Positions 45,701 to 58,310 of a stretch of DNA of 64,000 bases are shown here, piece by piece. Position 1 is the first letter of the stretch. The number at the start of each line of letters is the position of its first letter. Where the stretch lies: positions 1,364,001 through 1,428,000 of the forward strand of contig JAULSU010000007.1 of the NCBI GenBank assembly GCA_030512335.1, given 5' to 3'. The notes under the pieces were generated by a model. It worked only from the letters and a program-made list of their open reading frames with translations, searched no databases and was not told where the DNA came from. The stretch comes from Immersiella caudata. Taxonomy: Eukaryota > Ascomycota > Sordariomycetes > Sordariales > Lasiosphaeriaceae. The translations under genes and the position numbers were made by a program.

Positions 45701-47541
45701 GATGAGCAAGAAGCCAAGCATCGGAGGATCCAACAGTTGGAGGAGGAGCTCGGTGACGCCAACAAGGAACTCGAGGACTTGGAGCATAAGCTGTTGGAGG
45801 CCAATGACAAAGCCAACAGGTTGTCGGTGCAGCAGGAGTCCAGCCAGGGCGAGATTGCGTTCCTTCGCGAGGAGCAGGAGGGCGACAAGATTCGCATCGG
45901 CGACCTTGAAGCCCTGCTTGCTAACGCTGAGCAGAGCTTGCGTGAGGAGAAGGATCGCGCCAGGGAGCTCGAACAGAGGCTGGCTACCGAGCGGAGGCAA
46001 CGCGAGATTGTGGCCACGCGGGAGAAGGAGGAAGTCCAGCAGTTTGTCAACGAGCTTAACAGGGAGGCGTCGGCGGCCAAGGACGAGGTCAGGAGGCTGC
46101 GCAAGAACCTCACGAGCAGAGAGGTGGAGGCGACTGAGTGGAAGGAGAGACTTGTGGAGCTCGAGAATAACCTGCGAGAGGCTCTGGGAGACTTGAACGG
46201 CACGAGGTCAAGTCTACTCAAGGTAGGACCCCCTGCATTCCTTTTGCGGTCATTACTAACCAGCCGCAGTCGATCGCCAAGCTCCAGCGGGATCTCGAAA
46301 ACACCGTTAGGGACCTCGACGCCACTAAGGCCTCGCTCATGGAGAAGGATCGCATCATCAAGCAGCGCGATGCTCTGCTCGAGTCCCACGCCCTCGAGTC
46401 GAGGAAACTGGCCGACATGCTCGACAAGGAGCGACAGGCCCACCGGAACTCCAAACACCAGTTTGAGACGTTCCAGAAGACGCACCAGCACGTCACCCGA
46501 ACCGTCTCGTCCCAGGATGCGCGTATCCTTGAGCTTGAGGCTACGAAGAACCAGGACAAGAAGCGTTTGGCACAGCTGGAGGCCAACTTCAAGGACCAGC
46601 TTACAGAGCGGAACAACCTCTTGCTCGTCCTGTGGACGCGTCTCTCGGCGCTGTGCGGCAGCGACTGGGCCCACGATAATAGCCTTATCAACGGCCGAGC
46701 CCTGCCTAGTCTCGAAGCTGTGGCTACGATGTTGCCTGGCTTTAGCAAAAATCTGCTGGCGGCCGTCAAGGCCATCGAAACCATGGTCGGCAGTTTCCAG
46801 GGGAAGATTAAGAGCGTCGAGAAGGACCTCTGGCGTGAATACCAGACCCTGGAGGGCCATCTAGACCTGCGCACCAAAAAGCTTGAGCGTCTCGAGGCCA
46901 TCATCCGCAATAGTATTGCGACGGGAACGCTCGGTGGCGGCGAGGCGCAAGGCCGGCTTGCCAGGTTAGAGGAGGCGTATCGTCAGCTCAAGGTCGAGAA
47001 CCACACATTGCGAACCGCCGCTGAGGTCCGCGCACGCGCAGCCTACGCGCACACCGGGGATCCCAACGGGTTAATGGCGGACAACTCTTCCGGGGGAGGC
47101 AGCCCCAGTCCATCGGTACCAACGGGGCCCAAGGCCAAGGACCGCACTTCACGCATCCCCAAGTCCGGTAGCCGTGGCAGCTCGCTAGGCCGGTCCAACA
47201 CCATGACCCGCAACTCAAGTACCCACCGCGGCAACCTCGCCGCCGAGGAATTGGGTCTTGTCGAACCAGAAAATAACGGTAAACAAACACCTGATCAGCA
47301 ACTTCAAACACCCCAAAGTCAAGGCAGCATGTCTAGCGCCTCAACCACCACCGCCACGGGCAACACCATGGACAGCAAGTGGATGCTCCGCCTCCGGGAT
47401 CTCGAATATAAACTCAAGGCTGAGCGCGAAGCACGACTCCTTGACCGTGGAGAGGCCATGAAGCGCATCAACGCAAGCGAGAGCGAAAACCTGACACTGC
47501 GTGAGAACCTTGAACGCGAGAAGCGGAGGCAGGGCCGATAG
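42779..47541 (+). CDS. apsB: ApsB/Mto1-type microtubule-organising centre protein, 1571 aa
   Basis: Exons 42779-46222 and 46270-47541 join in frame (4716 nt). Residues 1-480 are Ser/Pro-rich and disordered. At about 487-560 lies the Centrosomin N-terminal motif 1 (LTLKEQSSTIERLSKENFDL and the following EGIKEMISENVELK), which recruits gamma-tubulin complexes. A very long coiled coil runs from about 560 to 1450, followed by a basic Ser/Thr-rich linker and a final short coil (WMLRLRDLEYKLKAERE). This architecture is that of Aspergillus nidulans ApsB and fission yeast Mto1, which nucleate microtubules at spindle pole bodies and septal sites. The start is ATG 42779 (MDEDESL), the first ATG in the frame. 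Confidence 0.9.
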
Positions 47542-48546
47542 ATGATGCCTGCGGCTTCCGCAGCGGTGTCAGTGGGGGCGGTCGCATCGAGGGTGCGGAG
47601 GCGAGTGTCATTCTGGGGGCGCACTTGAGAGAGCCATCATCGTTGGGTTATTTACTTTTTCACTTTTTTTTTGGAGCCCGCCTTCCCTTGCCTCGCTCGG
47701 GGTCACTGTATGCACACGGGTGAATGCGTCGGCGTCTTGTATGATGTGTACGACTACGGCCGTTTTATAACTTCGGGCATTGTATTTCTCTGGTTCCCTC
47801 ATTTTCCTTATCCCCCTCGGCTGCATCGATTATTTTTCTCTCTCTATTATCGTTTCTGGATTGGTTCTCCCTAGGTCTAGGTCACAGTGGCATTGGTTTG
47901 GTAGTGATAGTGTGCACTTGCGCTTTGGGCCTGGCGTGTGGCGAGGTGGCGACGCGAATATAAATGGAAGAGTGGACTGGCGCAAATATATCTTTTCCGG
48001 GTTATGTGATGGGTATTGATTGATGTGTGATATCCTTGAATGTTTGGTCTGTATATTTCATCCGGTACGCGGTTTCTTCGCCATCATGCTCACCGTCTGA
48101 GCGGTGCCGGCCTGTATCAGCGTCCCTGATGTGCTTCGCTTGTGGCGGCTGCTTTCACCTTCCCAAGGGTACCTAGTTAGAGGGGTGCAGCCTCGAAGTC
48201 TTCACAAGCCCGGCATTCTGTTTACCACGCTCACTGGGATGCGTTCAGGGGCAATATCACTCGGAGCAGTTGGGTGACAGTACACCAAACAAACACCACG
48301 ACCATCTCAAGGGAATTCCCACCACTGTCAATAAAAAAGTATATATACACCGTCTCAAAGGTATTACGTAAATGGCATCACATGCCATGGTCTCAAAGAT
48401 CCTCCCAAAATACGCCGCGCCATGCAAATGTAGCTCTGCTGTCAAACTCCAAATGGCGCAAAAATGTTCAACTGGTGAACCCTCCCAGGACATAAGAATG
48501 GGAAATGAAACCCCTCCAAAGACAAAGAAAAACTGGTCTATCGCCA
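47542..48546. other. Intergenic between convergent ApsB and Sec7-PH genes
   Basis: The 3' flanks of two convergent genes. No gene or RNA recognised. Confidence 0.5.
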
Positions 48547-51500
48547 TCACTCATTCCCGGTCAGAACTTCTCCGCGTTCGTGTTCGGTCTCCTCACCCTC
48601 GGCGTCAACTTCATCCCCATCAATGTCTCCCCTTGCAGCACGTCTCGCGGTTTCTCGCTCCGCATAAATCTCTGTCCTTCTCGTCTCAGCTGCCGCCAGG
48701 CTGTCTACGTACGTTCTGAACTTGACGATCTCTCGCAGCAAGTACTCGCTCTTGCGCTCCCAGTTGGCCATTGCCTTTGTGGCGTTGCTGCCACGCGGGG
48801 TAAAGGCTAGCAACATGGGGCTCCGTAGCGAGTTATGCGTTTGCAGCTCCTGCTCAATGCTCCTGACATAGGCTAGCAAGCTTTCCAACTGCTCCTTTTC
48901 TCCGAATGTGCTCGGCCGTAGGCTCTGCGCCGGTGGTGTCCACTCCGAAATGTGGATCCTGTCACCCGGTAGCTTGGCATGTCGGGGGATGGGGCCGTTG
49001 CCGAGAACGCCGCTGCTGCCACTGCCGGGGCGGGCAAAGTCGAAGCTAGAGCTGCGCATGCTACTGCGGCTCTGCATAGATGACCGGCCCATGATCGTGC
49101 CGGCATTGCTACCGGGGCGGGAATGGCCCTTGTGGTTGCTCATGCTGGTGCCAGGTCGGCCGCCGGCTGGGAGGTTTCCGGTGCTCTCGTTGATGGCGCT
49201 GACCAGAGCGTTGTTGATGATCGCGTCGCTCCAACCGTACTCAATGTTGGAGATGCCGCCAACCAGGGGGTGGGTGCTCAGCCTTGCGCTCCAGTAGTTG
49301 GCAGTGGTCACAAATTCCTTGCTGATTTCCGGAGTGCCGACCTGGAAGAGGTGGACAGCGCCGGTAGGGAGCGAAAGTGCCCACACGTGAGGTCGGGAGC
49401 GCGAGTAGCCCGGAGGAGGGAGCGCAGAGGCGAGGGTCTGACGAAGAGAAAATGTCCCCAAGTTGGTTGCATTCTCCTGCCAATTGCCACCACCGACTAC
49501 GGCTCCCTTTTGAACGTGGTTGCTGCTCCCATAACTCCGCAGACGGTTCTTGTTGCGGAGCGATTTGTTGGGGGAGAACGAAAACAGACTCAGCTGACCC
49601 TTTTGGATGACGGCGAACACCTCGGACCAGTTGCGGTCCTTGGCTCTCTTGTCAACGCCATCAAGATGATGCTTGTGTGTCACGATGCCCTCCTTGATCC
49701 AGGGCGGGCCGGCGAGCTCGAGTGTTTCGTCTTCAAGTAGGTGCTCGCTCTTAGGTTCCTCGCCCTTGACGGACGACGCATCACCTGCATTGTCCTCCCG
49801 GATGATCGCTTGGCTGAGGGCATTCGCAAAGCCGATAGACTGCTGGTAGTCGCCCCGCGGGTACGAGGAGCCGAAAGAGTCCATAGACATGGACGTATGA
49901 GTACGACCGAGGGAAGCCCTGCTCCAGGTTGCTGAAGACTCCGTCGGACTCCATACCGACTGGCCATCATCGAAACTGGTGCGGCTGGACGAGAAACCAG
50001 TCCCGAAACCACGGGGCCGGGAGCGGCTCTTTGAGTTCCACCTCGATCCGTTTGGTCTGGCGTTCTCAGATATTCTGCCACGGGTCGATGCAACGCCCTC
50101 AGATGGAGCCTTACTCAACACACTGGGGGATCGCTTGAGCATGCCCATGACCGATAGTCCTCCGGGAGTCTGCAGCGCTATGGATTCGGAACCAAACAGT
50201 GGGAGCCGATCATCACGAATGGAGGCGTAGATCTCCTTGAGCACGAGCTCGACCTGTGACTCCCAAGCGCGGATAGAGCCCTCCAAGGGCGCCTTCACCA
50301 ATGGTCCGCAGGAGTCCGTGGAGACGTCCACGTATGAGCCGATGGCCGACCCAGGGCGTGGTGGCGGCTTGAACGACGCCCTAAAGCTGCTGTGCCGGTC
50401 ATGATCCTCCGAAGTGCGACCCTCAACCCCAAGGTGTCCCTTTCCAGAGCTGTAGGCCTCCGGGACAACATCTTGCAGGGACTGCCTAATCGTCATCATG
50501 GTGTTCTTGATGAACTGGTTTCGTGTCATCTTGTGCTCAATATCGGCCATGTGGAGGTCAGTATTGAGCAGGATGATCGAGTAGCAAATAGTGTGGATGA
50601 CATCTGCGATGGTTAGCACTAATCGCGATTACACATGTTCTAACTTACCTGCAGCCTTGAATCCGTGGTTCAAGTTGCATTCACACCATCTTTTGGTGAA
50701 GGCGACCAAGATGCGGTCGACTTGCTGTGTTTCCGCGCGCAGCAGCAAACGCTGACAAACTTGCCGGAGACTGGTAATCAAGCTCACATTCTCAAAGTCG
50801 TAAAGATCCATGTACGCTCGCAATGTGCGCTGCCGCACGATTCCCTCCTCGCCCATCCAGGCTGCCGCCTTGTCTTTCTGGATAAAGTCCTCGTTGCCAT
50901 CGTAAATCTTCTGGGCTTTCAGACGATCGTCCTCCGTCGGATCTCCAACCACAAAGTCTGGCTCATCGATCGATTTGCTCGACAATGCAACGGACTCGCC
51001 CGTCCCTTGCCCCTTGGGGCTCGGCTCGGCGCTATCTATCCTGAGGCTGGGCAAGCTGGCGATGGGCTTGTAAGCCGACTCTCCCGACCCGGCCCGGTCG
51101 GCCCCTTCGATGGGAAGACCAAGGTTGGAGTCTCTCGCGTCGGGTGTTCGTGACGGCATCGACTTCAAGTCTTGCTGCGATGCAATCCTGCTCGACCTAC
51201 CGAGGTTCGGGACGCTCTTGGACTTGGACACTGTCGGCGACGGGGACCTGGTCCTCCTCTCATCCACCGCGGGCCTCAGGTTTCGATCGTGCGACTCGAC
51301 CAGCGGAGACTTGAGGGGGCGTTTGGGGCTATCCTCGCTGTCGCTGTTGTCCTGCAGGAACGACTTCGCTAGACCGCTCTTCGGCGGCTCAGGGGGCAGT
51401 CGACTAGGGGTCTCCAGTCGTCGCTGGCTCCCCGAGCCAGAGTCTTCGGCCGAGTCGGGGTCGACGGTGCGAATCACGGCGCGCGGGCTCGGCTCGTAAT

Positions 51501-53202
51501 CGGGAGAGAATCCTCTGACGTTGCGGCGCTGCTCCGCTTCCGCAGTTGCGTCAGGAGAGGCAGCCCGCGGCGTCCTATCTGCTGATCGAGGTGTAGAAAC
51601 ATTTGCCGGATCGCTGGCTTGCGACAGAGGGCTGGCAGCGCCAGGCCCCCCTTGCAGAAAGGGGTCCATCGCCCGGCGAAGACTTGTGACCGGGCTTGGC
51701 TCCGGCTTCGCGGACAATGCCTCCACCCGCTCAGGGGCAAACCTAGCGACCGGTACGGCGGGTATGCTCGGGATCGGCGGCGGCCCTGTGTCGGTAATTG
51801 ACGGCTTCCTTCTTCGAAAGAATGACGACGTTTTCTTCTGCAACGTGTGCGTGGTGGAGTGGTGTGACTCGCGCGAGGGCGGGGCTGAAGGGGACTTTGC
51901 TTGGGACGAGAATTGCGATTTGGCGGGCGTCTCGGCTGGCGACGACGTGGTGCTGGTGGTGGTAGATTTGGACGAGCCGAACATTCTCCTGAAGAAGCCA
52001 GGTTTATCTTTTGTTTGCTGTGCGGACGATGGCGTACCCAGCATCTCCTTGCTCTTCTCGTAGCCGACGTGGGGCGCGGGTGCTGACTCGAGATCGAGGA
52101 CGGGGACTGGTGGGACGTCGCGCTCGGTGCCAAACTTGCCACTTGCTCTGCGCCCAACTGTCGCACTCCTGGACGACCTAGTGCTCCGACGGCGCTCGAC
52201 CACGGACCCCTTTCCGGGGGACTTTGGCTCCACCTTTGGCTCCGGCGGCGGCATGACGGGGAGCGACGGGACGGTTGCGAGTCTTCGGGGTCCGCCGGGG
52301 ACGGTCGGCGTCGGTGCGGCATCGTATCCGTCGTTGAAGAAGGAGCTCGAGAACTCAATGTGCCACGGCGACGATTGACTCGGCTGCGATGACGGCTGCG
52401 GCTGCTGTCGTGGTGGCTCGCCGGCGTCGAAGCTCGAAGACCTACCTCCAAAGCCACGAGCCCAGCGCTGGCTGCCGAGCACCTGAGCGTATCCGGCATC
52501 AACGCTGTTAGTACTGCTGCTCTTGCTGCCCTTTCCGCCCCGCGAGTGGAGCGGCTTCGGCGTGCTGGGCATGCTGCGCTGGTGCGACGTCTCGCGCATG
52601 CTGTTGATACGGCCCAGGCTCGACTGGAAGCCTGAGCTGCTGTTGCTGCGACGGCCACGCGACGAAATCCGGCTGGCGTCGTCGGTGCCCTCAAAGTCGG
52701 AGCTGTATGAGTATCCGTGCCCGTTACCCCGGGACCGCGAAGTGGTAAATGTCATGGAGCGCGGGTCGTCGTTGCCGAACTCGTCGAAGCCGGGCCTGGC
52801 GCCGCCAGCAAAAGGCCCATTTATTTGTCCCATAGAGAGCTGGTCGAGCGACAGCAGCATGTTGGTGACGAGCGAGTCCCGTGTGACTTGCCGAGGCGAC
52901 AGCGACAGGTCGTGGGAGTCGCGCGGGTTGGGACGAGGAGGTTCGGGCCGGTCGTTTTCCTTGTTGGACATGTCGACGGGTGTGAGACCGTCGAGGAACG
53001 TTTCGATGTCGGCGGTGTCCCTTGCCGACGGGGCCCTAAGCGCCCGCTGACCCTTTCCCTTGGACGACGTGGGCGGTAACCGGCCGGGCGGCGTCTGCGG
53101 AACGGCTTCCCTGTCTCTCGACCTGGTTGACGGGGACGACGTATTGACGTTGAGGTCGGGTTTCCGCCGAGCACTTCGGCGTGCCGTGTCTGAGGAGTGC
53201 AT
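48547..53202 (-). CDS. Sec7-PH domain Arf guanine nucleotide exchange factor, 1536 aa
   Basis: Exons 53202-50649 and 50603-48547 join across a 45-nt intron that lies inside the Sec7 domain. Residues 1-~755 are disordered (Ser/Pro/Arg-rich). The Sec7 domain (~765-890) contains FIQKDKAAAWMGEEG, the position of the catalytic glutamate in LLLRAETQQVDRIL, FTKRWCECN, and motif 2 as VIHTICYSIILLNTDLH. A PH domain at about 1155-1290 (GIVTHKHHLDG, RNWSEVFAVIQKGQLSLF) is followed by a coiled coil and an acidic tail. Family knowledge: such proteins load GTP onto Arf GTPases at membranes. The architecture resembles yeast Syt1/Yel1-type factors and animal EFA6. The true ATG is two codons inside a longer open frame. 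Confidence 0.92.
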
Positions 53203-56200
53203 CGTCAAGTGAGACAGCGCCAGCGGCCCAGTGATGCAAAATCGGGTCGAGGAAATGAAGACGTGTCACAGGCGAAATGCGACGGCGCCCGACTGCTCGC
53301 CGTGTGCACTGCAGCCGCGCCCGCAGGGGACTAGCTACTGCTATTGCCGTTGCGCAGCTGTAGCAGCCTCAGCGTGCACAATTGAACAACAAATTCTCGA
53401 TCGGATCAAATCGAGGCACTGGGCGGCAACCCGGCGCGTAGAAACGTGTAAAGAGGATGCGTCTGGGTGTCTCCCAGCAAAGAAAGGGGTCCCTGTGATT
53501 TGCTGCAGGTGCTGACCGGGGTCTGTGGGGCGTTGTGACAGGCACGGCTTTTCCCCTCTTGGATCGGCACCCTCGCCCAGATTTTCTGCGATGATCAATG
53601 ATCACTGCGAATGCCGCCTGTTTGGTGCTAAGTAACGAGCTCGCAATCAGCGGGACGCACAGCAACCTGACGTCGCGGCCAATTGACTTTTTTTTTTTTT
53701 AGCAGCCGTCACCATATGATGACCGACGCCGTGGCAGCTGAGAAAGAAAACAGAAGAGAACGCATTGATCGCAGCTCCCAGCGTAGAAGCACGCCGCCAA
53801 GGTGCGCTAGCCTGGTGGCCCGTCCGCAAAACAGCAGCTTGATGGTCACGCAGCAAGTAAAAGAAGCAAACACTCCCCTTTTCCACGCCTTTTAGGCCGA
53901 CCAGCAGCCGGTTCCTGCATGTCTGGCCTCTCCAATTGCATGCGCTGCTGCGAGGGAGAAACACTGATATTGGCGGCGAGGGGGCCCGAGCTTGGGTTGG
54001 CATCAGTCGTGCCAATGACAGCTCAGCACCGTGTGTATTGAAACGAGGGGTATAACGGTGTGCCTCCAATGGGCATCTTGATGATGCTTATCCAAAGCTC
54101 GAGGCGGCACCTGCCTTCACAAGCAAGGGATGAGGTTTATCGTGCACGTGGGACCTTATCTTCCTCTCTGACATCAGCAGAGGGCTGCCGACTTCCCATC
54201 TTTCGCTGCCGTCTTCGCACATATTGTGCAAGTCTCGAAAATCTCATCGCTTCTTGGTGTGCCTTGGTATCCCTCGATGATGTCGCGTCCTGCTCGCAAC
54301 CCGCCAATCATCAGTTCTCTTGTGATGCCCCTTTTCAACGCGTCCCCCTCTTCGACCCCACCGAAGCAGGCACACCGCTCCATCTGAGTGCCCACCGTTC
54401 ATGCCTAGCGCACCCAGCGAGGTTGAACCCGAGGCCGACGAATAAAATGCCCGGCTTGGCAATCCTCCACAGAATCGGGTGACGACCACAGGGCTTTCCT
54501 GCCTGCGCTCCATGTTTTTGTTGTTCCCGTTCCCCAGTCGCCAACACACCGCTAATCAGAGCGGCCGGATTTCGCGTTTCATCCCGCGGACACGTGTAAC
54601 AAAGCAGAAGCAAAAGCACCGCGAACGCGCGGCGTTGCTGGATCACGCTTCTCGATGCGGGTGCTGCCGCAGATGGATCCCGGATGGCTGCCCCAGGCCG
54701 CCAAAGGAGACCCGGTACAGCAGTCGAACCGGCGGGCCACTCCACGCCCCGCTGCGCAAATTCTCCGGACGGGATTCATGCCGGTCAATCCACAGTCCGA
54801 CAACATAAACGCCTATGCAGCGGACCGTGACCTCAACGTTTTTTTATGCTGTGGCCTCGCGGGTAGTAGCAGTCAGGACGTCTAACCTGAGCGCGTTGGA
54901 ATTGAGCTTCTTCAATGCGCGTCGAGAGGCCGTCGCTTCGTGGTAAACAGCGCAAGAAGCTCCACAATCATGCAGCCCCCTACCAGTGCAGCCATCGCAT
55001 GAAACAACGAGATATTCGTTGAAATATCGCCGGAAATTTCCCTCCGTTTCCACAACAAGGCAAGCTTGCGGAGGACAAGTGTTTACTTTCACAACATTCG
55101 AGCTCAAAGTTCCTCGTCAGCGACTGGTGGTAGTACCCGTTGCGGTGGACTTGTTGAACAGTTCTGCGTCGATGATCTTCTTCCTGCTTGGAGCTCGCCG
55201 GTAGATCACGCTCTGGCGGCGAAGATGATGGTTTCGTTGAGGTAGCCTTTCCCAAAGCGCAGCAGATATGAGAACAGTAGGGCAAACCAGGGGTCAGCAA
55301 CAGGACTGGAAAATGTCCCTAGCGCTCTGGGATCTGCTCGGAGTCAGAAGATATATCGTGGCGGGAAGCAATGGAAAAGCGGCGACTTAACCCCCAGCAG
55401 GAAAGTTCAGTGTTTCTTTGACTCAGGCTTGCGCTCCAACTCGAGTGCTCGCGACAGACCTAGCGGAGTTTCGAGTGAGGTCCAGCTCGTTTGCTGAATT
55501 CGGCTCCCTCCTTGGCAGAAGAAGGGCAGTTAGGCATGGCTCGTAGATTGCAGCGTCCCGAGTACCATTCCATTCATCGCCACAGTTGTCCCAAACACCT
55601 CCTAGCCTCTCCTGCGATGGGACGTAGCTGGTGAGGCTGAAGGAGAATGTTAGACCGAGTTGACTAAACACGAACAAACCCTCTAGCAACACGCATGCTT
55701 TGTCAGACTACCTAATAGAGAAATTTACAACTGAGTTACACTCTGATCTCAAAATATACCTTGCCTTTTCATCGGGGTCAAAGTGTCCAATCCGAGCATG
55801 CATTTTAAGCTCAGGTGCAGCATTTGACTTTTGGTGGCGTTTGGCTGCTGATATCAACACCCGAACCTAGCCGTGATTAGAAGAAATGTCACTGTCATAA
55901 CTTTTCCTCCTCAGTGCCTTCGTATATGGTTTTCGGTACCTGCAACAAAGTCCCGTTCGAATATTGTTCAAAGACACTGATAGCAATCAACAACACGCCC
56001 AGTTGTGACACAACCCCTGAGAGGAGGTCAGCGCCAGCGAAAACCATCAGAAGATCTCTCCCCTGTCCCCAGCTCATCTGGCATCTCTCCACTTGTCACC
56101 TTACGGCATTTCCAAGAACCCAAAGGCTTACCCCGGCAGTGTTTCACCCGATTGACGGGCGAGGACTTTCGACCATCCGACTTCAGTGAGACCTCACAGC

Positions 56201-56945
56201 TTGACTGAAGGGGCTTGAGCTGACATGGATCTGATATAGACTCAAACACGAAGAAAGTTTGGCCCTTACCAAGGCTGTATAGATCCGCCCTCTTCTTTGG
56301 CATCTGATGGAGATAAGATCTTTGAATATCTTGGTCTATCATTCAGCAAATACTTGAAGAGGTATTCAGCCCATGTCAAGCACCTGCGTCAAATCTCAGA
56401 ACTGAACTCTGGTTACTATGCCCCTGGATTTCTCAATTAGCGCACCTTCCTGATTAATATCATTGCCACTAGACGCGTTGTTGCTGTCAGACAGTCAAGG
56501 AGGTCCTGGCTTCCTAGGAGGTGGTGCCCCCTTTCTCGCTCTCTTTTCAAGCTTTCCCTTGCGCTGCTATCTTTGTCCGTTACCGACCGGTCGCCTCGCC
56601 GAGCAAACAGAATAAACACTGAACGGTTAACCAGAGGTCTTACCAGATCGAGAGCCGGTTCCTTGATAAAAGCGGAACCACAGCGGCGCCCCTTGTTTTC
56701 GACAGCCCTGCCGTTATTTGCTCTGGTTCTGGACCTTCTCCAACCCTCCTTCTTTCTGCGCTTCAGCAGCCAGTCACTCAGGATCACAAGACCAACAGAA
56801 AAGGTATGTCGCTTATTCACGCCATTCCAGATGTAGTAACTCAAACAGTTTTATCCTAACTTTGTTCTCAGTGCAAACGTCTACCGAACAAACCTCAGAA
56901 ACAAACCGGAAAGAACCTCCCAGGACTCCTTCGAGAACCATCAAG
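53203..56945. other. 3.7-kb gene-poor interval
   Basis: I find no convincing gene on either strand. A minus-strand stretch at 56092-55895 (LLSGVVSQLGVLLIAISVF) is hydrophobic but has no start or intron context. The left end is the promoter of the Sec7-PH gene; the right end is a GC-poor leader for the F-box gene with a possible 5' UTR intron (donor near 56804, acceptor near 56870). Confidence 0.5.
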
Positions 56946-57674
56946 ATGTCTTCAGGACCCCACAACCTCCACACCCTCAGCTGCGACATCCTCCTCCTCG
57001 TCTCCGACTACCTCTCCTCCTCGGACCTCCTCTCCCTCGCAACAACCCACCCCTTCCTAACCCCCTACATGCTCCACCTCCTCCGCAACCGCGACGGCAC
57101 CCGCGGCCTCTCCTCCGCCCTCCTCACCCAGGCCATCACCTCACGCTCCCCCCGGTCCCTCACCACCGCCATCGACTACAACACCCTCCCGGCGCCCGCC
57201 CTCCTCGCTTACTCCGACCTCGACCTCGTCGCTGCCGCCGTGGCGAGGGACTTCGGCTGGGTAGAGCGCCTGCTGTACGATGGCATATCGCCGAACAAAC
57301 TAAACCCCGCCGGGCAGACACCGCTTTCCGCGCTCTTGCGAGCTGCCATTGAGGGTCGAGGATACCGCTGCGCTTTGGGCATGGCGCGTCTGTTGCTCCG
57401 CCACGGGGCGTGGGCTGATATGAGGGGCGCCACGGCGGTTGTGCCGTGGGAGGTGGAATGTCCGTTGGAGTTGATGCTGAAGTTGGGAGGGAGGGTTTGT
57501 AGGTCGCATGAGACGGAGAACGAGTGTGTGGTGAAGTTGGTGATGGCTATGGTGCAGACGGAGGGGTTTACGTTGAGGGGGATCGATCGGGGGGTGTTGG
57601 AGAGGTTGGCGGAGAGGGTGAAGGGGGAGGAGAGCGGGGTTGTTAGGGAGATGTTGAGGGCGATTGGGGCGTGA
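56946..57674 (+). CDS. F-box/ankyrin-like protein, 242 aa
   Basis: A single-exon protein. Residues ~8-40 (LSCDILLLVSDYLSSSDLLSLATTHPFL) resemble an F-box, the Skp1-binding module of SCF ubiquitin ligases. Residues ~90-180 contain two ankyrin-like units (DLVAAAVARDFGWVERLLYDG with SPNKLNPAGQTPLSALL, then MARLLLRHGAWADMRG). Such small F-box/ankyrin proteins are abundant and fast-evolving in Sordariomycetes; the target is unknown. The gene shows a sharp C-rich to G-rich change near 57240 (57001-57060 has 32 C and 4 G; 57541-57600 has 30 G and 6 C). A HET-domain gene lies 637 bp downstream on the same strand. Confidence 0.82.
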   Translation: MSSGPHNLHTLSCDILLLVSDYLSSSDLLSLATTHPFLTPYMLHLLRNRDGTRGLSSALLTQAITSRSPRSLTTAIDYNTLPAPALLAYSDLDLVAAAVARDFGWVERLLYDGISPNKLNPAGQTPLSALLRAAIEGRGYRCALGMARLLLRHGAWADMRGATAVVPWEVECPLELMLKLGGRVCRSHETENECVVKLVMAMVQTEGFTLRGIDRGVLERLAERVKGEESGVVREMLRAIGA

Positions 57675-58310
57675 TGTGGGAGTTTTGGGGCCTGTTCAGA
57701 TGCTTTGGAGGTGTTGGCTTGGAGTTTCCGGTCGGAAGGGAGGTGCTTGGGGATGGTGAAAAGGCTACCCAGTATGGTGAAGTAGGTGTTTTGGGCGGCC
57801 GACAGGCCTTGATGAATGCATTTGACGCTTTGGAAAATTACGAAACCACGTCGTGCTGACATTGTGGATTCGGGGCTCGATTGAACGTCGGGTTTTTGGC
57901 AGACCACTACCTGGGGCAGGTGCGAAGTTTTCTATGTTGGCCGTACTTGCCAACCGGCCAACCGGCCAGGGCCAACCCCCGGGCCGTGTCTCCAGTTTGC
58001 TGCCTCGAGCTGCGCCGCAGCAGACCTCTCCTAGTAGACGTGGCGGTCGCCTCCAAGGTCGGCGCTAAATGTTGTTGCAGAATCGCTATCCCTTTGCAAG
58101 AAAGGACCCCTGTTTGCGGTGAATACACAAGGTAAGTGCTTCGGCCTTCTCTTCAATCTTGTCGCTTTACATCATTTTTTTAACTACAAGTTTCGACATC
58201 TCCTCCACTGACAGAATCGCCACAAAGCCTTGGTTCCGTCCCACGGTTCCAGATTTGGCCGGACTTCCATCAAGTTGCAAAACCCACCCAAAGCGGAAAA
58301 CCGACGCAAA
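57675..58310. other. Intergenic, upstream of the HET gene
   Basis: A small tandem CCAACCGG duplication lies at about 57950-57964. Nothing else was recognised. Confidence 0.45.

Noticed and set aside
45340..46860. A 506-codon open frame on the minus strand inside the ApsB gene.
   Set aside because: It is a shadow of the coiled-coil coding sequence on the opposite strand: Leu/Ser-rich, no motif, and fully contained in exons of a recognised gene.
51474..52694. A 406-codon minus-strand frame rich in Arg, Ser and Pro.
   Set aside because: It overlaps the disordered N-terminal half of the Sec7-PH protein in another frame on the same strand and has no domain.
55895..56092. Hydrophobic minus-strand frame that could be a membrane protein fragment.
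   Set aside because: Short, no credible start, exon structure or homology signal; retained only as a note in the gene-poor interval.
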